Source: Elusimicrobiota bacterium
GTDB lineage: Bacteria; Elusimicrobiota; Elusimicrobia; UBA1565; UBA9628
DNA length: 6,239 bases
Direction: 5' to 3'
Assembly: GCA_028717525.1 (NCBI GenBank)
Contig: JAQUNT010000152.1
Coordinates: 1-6,239 of the forward strand
Below are positions 1 to 5,903 of the stretch, in pieces. Every line of letters starts with the position of its first letter. The first letter of the stretch is position 1. Position numbers and translations under genes: made by a program. The notes under the pieces were generated by a model. The model was not told the origin of the DNA. It saw only the letters and a program-made list of their open reading frames with translations, and searched no databases.

Positions 1-1677
1 AATCCCGGCTTCACCCTGCTGCCCGGCGTGCCGGCGGACGTCGAGGTCTCCGTCGCGCTGTCCCAGGATTCCGATCCGCGGCGGGTCAAGCGCTGGTCCT
101 ACAAGGGGCGGGCCAACCGCTTCGGGTCCTTCACCGCGCCGGCCGGAGCCCGGCTCCCGGTCATGGCGGGGCCGGGCGAGTTCGTCGTGGAAGCGACAGC
201 CCGGTACGTGGACGCGCGGGGCGTCCTGTGGATGGGAGCGTGCCGCTGGGGCCAGGTCGTGGAGACTCCCGGAGCCCCGATCCTGGCGCGCGGCCGCCGC
301 GGCAGGGCCCGCATGACGGAGCCGCCGGTCAGCCTCTGGTTCTCCTCCTCCCGCGCCCGGGACGGCGGCCATCTGCGCTTCCCCTACGCCTCCGGGGACG
401 TCGTCTGGCAGAGCGGCGACGACTCGCTCCTGCCCGCCATCACCGCGCAGGACCGCGAGGGCCTGGTCACGAAGAGCCTGCGCCGGCTCTTCCGGGAAGA
501 CGCGGACGCCCGCGTCACGCTCCAGCGGGACGGCGAGTTCGAGGACCGGCTCCGTGCCGACGAGCTTCCCCTGCCGCTGGCCGCGCGCGGCGTCCTGGCG
601 CCGACGGCCGACCCGTCCGGCATCCGGGTGCACGGCTACTTCTACGCGGGCGCGCAGCGGCCCGGCGAGCGCGTCCGCGAGATCGTATCCGACGACCAGG
701 GAGTCCAGCCCCACGGGTATTGGTTCTTCCGGGAGCCGTACGGCATGCAGGCCGGGATCGGGGAGCAGGGCGACCTTCCCAACGACTTCAAGTTCCTGTT
801 CGGAGGGGCGGTCTTCCGCGACGACGACGCCGGCTTCGGCCGCTACGGCATCTACGGGGCCCTCTGGGTGCGCCTGCCTGACGGCGACTCCCGCGGGGGC
901 CGGGTCTTCCCGCCGTTCCAGGGAGCGCACGGCGGACCGGACGGCGGTCCGCTCCTGACCCTCGACGGTCAGGACCTCGACGGCTTCGTGGTCCCGCTCG
1001 CGGCCCGGCCGGGCACGATCCTGGAGACGGGCGACACCTTCTCCTTCAGCGCCCTGGCGGCGCCGACGCTCCCCGCCGGGCTCGAGGTCGTGGTCACCGG
1101 GCCGGCCGGGTTCCGCCGGCGGATCGCCGGCCGCGCCAACTCCGTGGGATATTTCTACCGGCCGGAGCAGGACTTCAAGGTCCCGGCCGCCGGCCGCTAT
1201 CGCGTCTCCGTGGCGGCATCCTTCGGCGTGGAGAGCTCGGCGGGGACGCCGGCGCCGCCTTTCCCGACGGGCACGGTCCTGGGCGCCCGGGAGGGGGGCT
1301 TCGATGTCTACGTCGTCGACCGCGGCTCCCCCGCGCTGCGCGCGGAGGTCCCGCCGTGGGGCGTGGTCCGCGGGCTCGGCCCCGGGGAGCTGCCCGTCTC
1401 GGTCCCCGGGGGCGGGCGCGGCGTCCTCCATTACACGGTCGCCATGCCCGGCTTCCTCCTGGAATCCGGTTCGCTGCCGCTGGACGGCGGCGCGACCGTG
1501 AGCTACGATCCGCTGTCCTTGCGGCGGCGCTTCCCCAACATCGACATCGGCGCGCCGGGCGACGGGGATGTGCGTCTCGCGGATACCGTCTGGGTGACGA
1601 TGCTGGCGGAGGGCGAAGACGGCCGCTGCTACGGGCGCCAATTCACCCTGCAGGGGGCCGACCTCTATGCCCCTTAG
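1..1677 (+). CDS. Hypothetical beta-rich protein with duplicated Ig-like module (5' partial)
   Basis: The reading frame is open from base 1 to the TAG at 1675-1677, giving 558 visible residues. The first possible internal start is GTG at 28, but good protein sequence runs through it (NPGFTLLPG...), so the true start lies upstream of the window. I do not recognise a named family. Two segments look homologous: about residues 14-85 and 361-435, both with a V-E/V-V strand, a GRAN-x-x-G-x-F turn (G36 and G377) and a strand ending VEATA or VSVAA. This is the pattern of repeated Ig-like/beta-sandwich modules. Between them (about 105-300) is a distinct block rich in Tyr, Phe, Trp, Gly and Asp (HGYFYAG, HGYWFFREPYG, KFLFGGAVFRDD). 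A third beta-rich stretch (about 440-558) closes the protein. Its end overlaps the start of the propeller-cytochrome gene by 11 bp, so the two are probably one operon. A secreted or surface role is inferred; the signal peptide, if any, is outside the window. Confidence 0.85.
   Translation, partial: NPGFTLLPGVPADVEVSVALSQDSDPRRVKRWSYKGRANRFGSFTAPAGARLPVMAGPGEFVVEATARYVDARGVLWMGACRWGQVVETPGAPILARGRRGRARMTEPPVSLWFSSSRARDGGHLRFPYASGDVVWQSGDDSLLPAITAQDREGLVTKSLRRLFREDADARVTLQRDGEFEDRLRADELPLPLAARGVLAPTADPSGIRVHGYFYAGAQRPGERVREIVSDDQGVQPHGYWFFREPYGMQAGIGEQGDLPNDFKFLFGGAVFRDDDAGFGRYGIYGALWVRLPDGDSRGGRVFPPFQGAHGGPDGGPLLTLDGQDLDGFVVPLAARPGTILETGDTFSFSALAAPTLPAGLEVVVTGPAGFRRRIAGRANSVGYFYRPEQDFKVPAAGRYRVSVAASFGVESSAGTPAPPFPTGTVLGAREGGFDVYVVDRGSPALRAEVPPWGVVRGLGPGELPVSVPGGGRGVLHYTVAMPGFLLESGSLPLDGGATVSYDPLSLRRRFPNIDIGAPGDGDVRLADTVWVTMLAEGEDGRCYGRQFTLQGADLYAP
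1652..1657 (+). promoter_or_regulatory. Shine-Dalgarno-like site for the propeller-cytochrome gene
   Basis: A purine run AGGGGG lies inside the last codons of the upstream gene, 9 bases before the ATG at 1667. It supports that ATG. The same frame has no other start codon in the preceding 13 codons. Confidence 0.45.
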
Positions 1678-3574
1678 CCTTCTCGCCGCGGCGCTCCTCG
1701 TCCTCGGCGCCTGGGGCCGCGAGGCCCGCCCGCCGCAGGCGCCGGCCGTCTCCGCGTCGGCGGTGGCCTTGTCCCCGGACGGCCGGTGGGCGGCCGCCGT
1801 GAACCCCGACAGCGGGTCGGTCACGATCCTGAAGATCCGGCCGCTGCGGGTGGTCGCCGAGGTCCCGGTCGGCCGCGAGCCCCGGACCCTGTGCTTCTGC
1901 CCCAGCGGGCGCTTCCTCGCCGTCGCCAATCACGGCTCAGCGGACGTCTCCTGGGTCGGGATCGCCGAGCGCCGGGAGTTGCGGCGGTTCCGGACCGGGG
2001 CGATGCCCTACGGGGTGGTGACGGACGGCGAGCGCGTGTTCGTCAGCGAGTTCGCGCAGGGGTCGCTGGCCGCCGTCTCCATCGCGTCCGGGGAAGTGGA
2101 GCGGCGGGTGCGCACGGAGCCCTATCCCGCGGGCCTGGCCCTGAGCGCGGACCGGAGCAGCCTCCTGGTCACGCATTTCTTCTCGGGGCGGCTGAGCCGC
2201 GTCGCGGCGGCCACCCTCGCGGTGCAGGCCGTCGCGGAGACGGGGACCCGGGCGAGCCAGTCCCCCTCCGTCGCGGTCTCTCCGGACGGCCGGCGGGCCT
2301 ATCTGCCGCAGACGATGGCCAACAACGAGGCCGAGACCGCCACCCAGACCTTCGACAACACCATCCTGCCCGTGGTGAGCGTCGTCGAGCTCCCGGTCCT
2401 GGCGCGGTCGGGGCGCGGACCGCTCTACCTGGCCTCGCTGGTCCGCGCCGCCAACCGGCCGTGCGCCGCGGTCGCGGCTCCCGACGGGAGGCATCTCTAC
2501 GTCGCGAACGCGGGCAGCAACGACGTCTTCATCATGGACCTGGCCGGCGGCAGGCTGCTGGCTTCCGTCGCCGTGGGCGCCGAGCCCCGCGGACTGGCTC
2601 TGTCGCCGGACGGGAGCCGCCTCTACGTCGACAACGTGCTGGACGGCACGCTCTCGGTCATCCGCTTCGGGCGCTACGCGGGCGGCCGCGCGGCGCTGGA
2701 CGAGACTGTGGTCCACGCGCCGGTCCCGGTGGACCTGCATCGGCCGACCTCCTGCCAGTCCTGCCACGCCGACTCCGCGGACTCCGCTGCGCTGCCCGCG
2801 GACATGCTGGTCGAGCTCTCCAACGGCAGGCTCCGGGTCGACAACCGCACCTGGACGGTCGAGGCGACGGTCCCGCTCACCCGCATCCCGCTGCCGCCGC
2901 TCCTCCTGCGGGGCAAGAAGCTGTTCCATGCCTCGGACCGGCCGGAGCTCAGCATGGGCCGGTGGATCTCCTGCGCGTCCTGCCACCCCGACGACTCCAT
3001 GGACGGGCGCACCTGGCTCCTGCCGGCGGGGCCGCGCAACACCCAGGCGCTGTGGGGGGTCGCGGAGACCCTGCCCCTGCACTGGTCCGGCGACTTCGCC
3101 GATCTCTACGAGATGGAGCGCGGGCTCCGCCGCTTCACCTTCGGCCGCGGCTTCGTGGCGGACCCGGACCGGCGGCCGCTGGCGGGCCGGTCGGCCGATC
3201 TGGATGCGCTGGTCGCCTACCTCGGATCCCTGCGGGCCCCGCCGTCTCCCTACCGCGCGGACCCGGAGGCGATCGCGCAGGGGGGCGCCCTCTTCCGGAG
3301 CCTGGGCTGCGCCCGGTGCCATGCGCCGCCGACCTTCACGGACGGGAAGGCGTACGACGTCGGCACCGGGGATCCGGCGCGCGAGAGGCATGCCCAGGGC
3401 CGGCGCTTCGACACGCCCGGGCTGCGGGGGCTGTGGCTCACGGCCCCCTACTTCCACGACGGCAGCGCCGCGACGCTCGAGGACGCGCTGCGCATGGGGC
3501 GGGAGCACGACGTGTCCAGGCTCATCGGCGAAGAGGATCGGCGCCGGCTCCTGGCTTATCTGCGATCGCTCTGA
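1667..3574 (+). CDS. Exported YVTN beta-propeller / tri-haem cytochrome c peroxidase-like fusion protein
   Basis: This 635-residue protein starts at ATG 1667, inside the end of the preceding gene. Residues 1-17 form a hydrophobic signal peptide (MPLSLLAAALLVLGAWG) with no basic residue before the core and no lipobox Cys, so a soluble periplasmic product is likely. Residues about 31-345 hold roughly seven repeats of the YVTN/SMP-30 type (SPDGRW, SPDGRR, APDGRHLYVANAGSNDV, SPDGSRLYVDNVLDGT). One carries an insertion around 217-232 with TQTFDNT. Three haem c sites follow: C363-QS-CH, C436-AS-CH and C548-AR-CH. The region from 415 resembles the cytochrome c peroxidase/MauG family: GKKLF before the second site, then RNTQALWGV, LHWSGDF, a second GGALF ahead of CARCH, FTDG, and PYFHDGSAATLEDAL near the end. 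Fusions of this kind occur in bacterial envelopes. Their substrates are mostly unknown, so a peroxidase or oxidative-modification role is inferred from family only. It ends one base from the stop of the convergent SDR gene. Confidence 0.93.
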   Translation: MPLSLLAAALLVLGAWGREARPPQAPAVSASAVALSPDGRWAAAVNPDSGSVTILKIRPLRVVAEVPVGREPRTLCFCPSGRFLAVANHGSADVSWVGIAERRELRRFRTGAMPYGVVTDGERVFVSEFAQGSLAAVSIASGEVERRVRTEPYPAGLALSADRSSLLVTHFFSGRLSRVAAATLAVQAVAETGTRASQSPSVAVSPDGRRAYLPQTMANNEAETATQTFDNTILPVVSVVELPVLARSGRGPLYLASLVRAANRPCAAVAAPDGRHLYVANAGSNDVFIMDLAGGRLLASVAVGAEPRGLALSPDGSRLYVDNVLDGTLSVIRFGRYAGGRAALDETVVHAPVPVDLHRPTSCQSCHADSADSAALPADMLVELSNGRLRVDNRTWTVEATVPLTRIPLPPLLLRGKKLFHASDRPELSMGRWISCASCHPDDSMDGRTWLLPAGPRNTQALWGVAETLPLHWSGDFADLYEMERGLRRFTFGRGFVADPDRRPLAGRSADLDALVAYLGSLRAPPSPYRADPEAIAQGGALFRSLGCARCHAPPTFTDGKAYDVGTGDPARERHAQGRRFDTPGLRGLWLTAPYFHDGSAATLEDALRMGREHDVSRLIGEEDRRRLLAYLRSL

Positions 3575-3575
3575 C

Positions 3576-4601
3576 TCAGAGCAGGCGCTGGAGCAGGGCC
3601 AGCGCGCCTTGAGGCGCGGCGGAGCGGTGGGCGCTGGAGCCGGACGAGGACAGGACCCGGTCGCGATTGGCCGCGTACCAGGCGTAGCTCTCCAGCAGCA
3701 TCTCGAAGTTCGAGTAGCGCGGCTTCCAGCCCAGCTCGCGCGAAGCCTTGGAGATGTCGAAGAAGAGCTCCTCTCCGTACATCACATGATAAGGCCCCAA
3801 CGGGCAGAGCCCCAGCACCGAGGCCAGGCGCATCAGGGCCGTGAACGGGGCCTTGGGCAGGCTCTTCACCGCAGAGCCCGTGCCCGAGTGCCGGCACAAT
3901 TCCTCCAGGGCCTCGCGCATGGTGCCGAAGCGCTCGGCCCCGCAGTTGTAGGCGGAGGCCCCCGGCCGCGCCGCGGCCAGCAGGCAGGCCTCGGCCAGGT
4001 CGCGGGCGTGCACGAACTGGAACCGGTTGTCGCCCCGGCCCAGCACAGGGATAGCGTGGCCCTGGAAGACCCACTCGAAGAGGATCTGGAACAGGCCCAG
4101 GCGGCCCGGCCCCAGTATGGTCCGGGGCCTCACGATGGTGATGTCCAGGTCCCGGGCCGCGTGCTCCAGGCAGAGCTTCTCCGCGGCCAGTTTGGCCCGG
4201 CCGTAGTCCTCCAGCGGGTCGGGGGCGGTAGCCTCTGTGACGGGGTTGCTCGCCGGCCTGCCGTAGACCGCGCTGGAGGAGAGGTAGACGACCTTGCGCG
4301 CCTGCGCGGAGGCCGCGGCCCGCAGCAGAGTCCCGGTGCCGTCGCGGTTGACGGACCAGAAGAGAGCCCGGTCCTTGGCCAGAGGCACCTGGGCCGCGTT
4401 GTGGAAGACCCAATCCATCCCCGCGCAAGCGGCCGCGGCGGCAGCCGGGTCCCGCACATCCCCGCGCCGGTATTCGACCTCGGCACGCGGCGGCTCCGGC
4501 GGCCTCAGGTCCAGGACCCGGACCTCGTGGCCCGCTTCCCGCAGACGCCCGGCCAGCAGGTCCCCGAAAAAACCGCATCCGCCGGTGACCAAGGCTCTCA
4601 T
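3576..4601 (-). CDS. NAD-dependent epimerase/dehydratase-type extended SDR (3-beta-HSD-like)
   Basis: The product is 341 residues from ATG (complement of 4599-4601). That start puts the Rossmann motif at the very N-terminus, as usual in this family. The frame stays open to 4712, but the extra 37 residues have no domain character and would cover the start of the divergent gene. Visible motifs are the dinucleotide loop TGGCGFFG (6-13), an acidic residue after strand 2 (D31, favouring NAD(H)), HNAAQVP (67-73), LSSSAVYG (107-114), the catalytic pair Y133 and K137 in YGRAK with a Ser at 109/110, RPRTILGPG (158-166), FVHARDLAEA (196-205) and a GWKPRYS segment (291-297). These place it among extended SDRs that oxidise, reduce or epimerise sugars or hydroxysteroid/lipid-like substrates; the substrate cannot be read from the sequence. 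A Ser/Ala-rich tail of about 25 residues (317-341) extends past the usual fold. It lies divergently to the UbiA-GMC operon and may act in the same pathway. Confidence 0.92.
   Translation of the reverse strand: MRALVTGGCGFFGDLLAGRLREAGHEVRVLDLRPPEPPRAEVEYRRGDVRDPAAAAAACAGMDWVFHNAAQVPLAKDRALFWSVNRDGTGTLLRAAASAQARKVVYLSSSAVYGRPASNPVTEATAPDPLEDYGRAKLAAEKLCLEHAARDLDITIVRPRTILGPGRLGLFQILFEWVFQGHAIPVLGRGDNRFQFVHARDLAEACLLAAARPGASAYNCGAERFGTMREALEELCRHSGTGSAVKSLPKAPFTALMRLASVLGLCPLGPYHVMYGEELFFDISKASRELGWKPRYSNFEMLLESYAWYAANRDRVLSSSGSSAHRSAAPQGALALLQRLL
3603..3618. repeat. Short GC-rich inverted repeat inside the SDR 3' end
   Basis: CGCGCC and GGCGCG form a perfect 6-bp stem around a TTGA loop, about 30 bases past the cytochrome stop codon and within the last codons of the minus-strand SDR. 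It could slow RNA polymerase from the left-hand operon. It has no T-run on either strand and could equally be chance in such GC-rich DNA. Confidence 0.3.
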
Positions 4602-4622
4602 GATCGGATGATCTGCGGAGAA

Positions 4623-4628
4623 ATGATA
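4623..4628 (-). promoter_or_regulatory. Possible -10 element for the SDR gene
   Basis: On the minus strand TATCAT (complement of 4623-4628) is preceded directly by TTG, in the only AT-rich patch of the region and about 22 bases upstream of the ATG. No convincing -35 is seen at 16-18 bp spacing, and no clear Shine-Dalgarno precedes the ATG. The call rests on position and base composition. Confidence 0.35.
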
Positions 4629-4632
4629 CAAT
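4624..4632 (+). promoter_or_regulatory. Possible extended -10 promoter for the UbiA-GMC operon
   Basis: TG-A-TACAAT is an extended -10 match (hexamer TACAAT at 4627-4632), 24 bases before the GTG start and inside a short AT-rich island in otherwise GC-rich DNA. A start of transcription near 4639 would leave a leader of about 18 bases. The -35 region is poor, which extended -10 promoters tolerate. It overlaps the minus-strand -10 candidate. Two direct ATGATC copies (4600-4605, 4608-4613) lie just upstream and could be an operator, though they may be chance. Confidence 0.4.
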
Positions 4633-4648
4633 TTTGCCCGATTCCGAC

Positions 4649-4653
4649 GAGGG
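4649..4653 (+). promoter_or_regulatory. Shine-Dalgarno-like GAGGG before the GTG start of the UbiA gene
   Basis: GAGGG ends three bases before GTG 4657. The spacing is short, but it is the only purine-rich site there and supports GTG 4657 over the internal ATG at 4711. Confidence 0.4.
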
Positions 4654-4656
4654 AAT

Positions 4657-5553
4657 GTGACGAAGGAAAGCGCCGGCGACCCCGGCCGCTGGGGCGAGCT
4701 CTGGCGCGCCATGCGGCCCCATCAATGGGGCAAGAACCTCATCGTCTTCCTGCCTGTCGTCACCTCCCATCAATGGTCTGACCCGGCCTTGCTCGGCCGG
4801 GCTCTGCTGGCCGCCGTCGCCTTCAGCCTCTGCGCCTCCGCCGTCTATCTGCTCAACGACCTGCTCGACCTCCAGGTGGACCGCTGCACCCCCGGCAAGA
4901 AAGACCGGCCTTTCGCTGCCGGGACCTTGCCGCTGTCCTGGGCGTTCCTGATGCTGCCTCTGCTGGCCGCGGCGGCCGGCGCGGCGTTCTTTCTGCCCGG
5001 GAACTTCGCCCTGATCCTGGCCGGCTACTACGGCCTCACCTTCCTCTATTCCTGGACCCTGCGCTCAGTCGCGGCGCTCGACGTCCTCTGCCTGGCCCTG
5101 CTCTATACCGCCAGGCTCTTCGCCGGCCACGCGGCCACAGGGATCCCCTACTCTCCCTGGCTCTCCGGCTTCGCGCTCTGCCTTTTTCTGAGCCTGGCCC
5201 TGATGAAGCGCTACGTGGAGTTCTCCGGCGCCTCCGCCGCGCCGGGGCGGGGCTACGGGCCCTCGGACGCGCCCCGGCTGCGCGCCGCGGGCCTGGCCAG
5301 CGGCGGCGCCGCGGCTCTGGTCTTCGTCTTCTACATCTACAGCGAGCAGGTGGCCAGGCTCTACGCCAGGCCCGCTCTGCTCTGGCTGGTCTGCGCGCTC
5401 CTCCTCTTCGCGCTGGGCCGGATGTGGTCCTGGGCGCGGCGCGGCAGGCTCGACGAGGACCCGGTCCGCTTCGTGCTCAAGGACGGCGTCAGCTGGCTCT
5501 GCGCCGGGCTCACGGCCCTCGTCCTCGCCGCGGCCGGCGCGCACGCCCCATGA
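4657..5553 (+). CDS. UbiA-family prenyltransferase, decaprenyl-phosphate phosphoribosyltransferase-like
   Basis: This 298-residue, very hydrophobic protein has about eight or nine membrane helices. Hallmarks of the UbiA superfamily are visible: RPHQWGKNLIVF (20-31) at the entry to the first helix, the first Asp-rich motif NDLLDLQVDR (67-76, Asp 68, 71 and 75), KKDRPFAAG (81-89), and the second conserved region YSWTLRSVAALDVL to RLFAGHAATG (131-162, with D142 and R153). KRYVE (184-188) and DEDPVRFVLKDG (266-277) recall decaprenyl-phosphate phosphoribosyltransferases (Rv3806c type), which transfer phosphoribose from PRPP to polyprenyl phosphate at the membrane. That subfamily call is a resemblance; another prenyl acceptor or donor is possible. 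The GTG at 4657 is chosen because the next candidate, ATG 4711, would begin right at MRPHQW and drop the short lead that family members normally have. Its TGA overlaps the next start as ATGA. Confidence 0.9.
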   Translation: MTKESAGDPGRWGELWRAMRPHQWGKNLIVFLPVVTSHQWSDPALLGRALLAAVAFSLCASAVYLLNDLLDLQVDRCTPGKKDRPFAAGTLPLSWAFLMLPLLAAAAGAAFFLPGNFALILAGYYGLTFLYSWTLRSVAALDVLCLALLYTARLFAGHAATGIPYSPWLSGFALCLFLSLALMKRYVEFSGASAAPGRGYGPSDAPRLRAAGLASGGAAALVFVFYIYSEQVARLYARPALLWLVCALLLFALGRMWSWARRGRLDEDPVRFVLKDGVSWLCAGLTALVLAAAGAHAP

Positions 5554-5903
5554 GCTGGTCCGCTCGGGTGTTCTCGGCCTCGGTCGAAACGGTCTGCGCG
5601 GCTCTGGCCTCCGGAGAGCCGGCCCTGGCCGCGCCCTACGAGGACGTGTCCCGGTTCGTGGACGAGCAGGTCGGCCGCATGCCTGCGCCGCAGGGCCTGG
5701 GGGTCCGCCTGCTGGCCGCGGCCTTCGACCTAAGCGCCATCCCCTCCTGCGGCGGGCTGTTCCACCGTCTGCGGCCGGGGCCGCGCGCCAGGCGCCTGGC
5801 AGCCTGGCGGAGCAGCCCCCTGTTCTTCTGCCGCCAGTTCGTGCGCCTGCAGGAGAGCCTGGCGGCCTTCGCGCTCTACGCGCGGCTGGAGCGGGAGCCG
5901 TGA
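5550..5903 (+). CDS. Small helical protein, likely GMC oxidoreductase partner subunit
   Basis: This 117-residue protein starts at ATG 5550, overlapping the UbiA stop as ATGA, and its own TGA overlaps the start of the GMC gene as GTGA. It is therefore probably translationally coupled on both sides. There is no signal peptide and no clear membrane segment. The sequence looks all-helical: an N-terminal helix (about 7-22), a VDEQVGRMPAP segment (37-47), a leucine/alanine-rich helix ending near P65, then FHRLRPGPRARRLAAWRSSPL (71-91) and a final helix to Y110. This order (an x-V-D-x-x-x-x-x-x-P segment, a hydrophobic helix, F-x-x-L-x-P-x-x-R-x-x-x-L-x-x-W-x-x-S, a terminal helix) resembles the small helical domain (gluconate 2-dehydrogenase subunit 3-like) beside or fused to many bacterial GMC oxidoreductases. 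The resemblance is from memory of the pattern, with no alignment run. A stabilising or chaperone-like role for the GMC enzyme is inferred. Confidence 0.85.
   Translation: MSWSARVFSASVETVCAALASGEPALAAPYEDVSRFVDEQVGRMPAPQGLGVRLLAAAFDLSAIPSCGGLFHRLRPGPRARRLAAWRSSPLFFCRQFVRLQESLAAFALYARLEREP

Noticed and set aside
1937..3508. Long minus-strand open frame (523 codons) opposite the propeller-cytochrome gene
   Set aside because: Its product is a Arg/Pro/Gly/Ala-rich low-information sequence. The plus-strand frame has clear haem sites and propeller repeats. GC-rich DNA lacks stop codons by chance.
1786..3612. Second long plus-strand frame inside the cytochrome gene
   Set aside because: It is Arg/Gly/Pro-rich in an alternative frame, with no domain pattern and no ribosome binding context.
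3603..3618. Inverted repeat as an intrinsic terminator
   Set aside because: The stem is only six base pairs and no T-run follows on either strand, so it was kept only as a weak repeat.
4602..4712. 37-residue N-terminal extension of the SDR
   Set aside because: The dinucleotide-binding strand begins at the ATG at 4601. The extension has no fold character and would overlap the start of the divergent gene.
2928..4781. Plus-strand open frame of 617 codons running across the convergent junction
   Set aside because: It is out of frame with the cytochrome, antisense to the SDR and enters the UbiA gene. Its composition is Arg/Pro/Ala-rich with no motifs.
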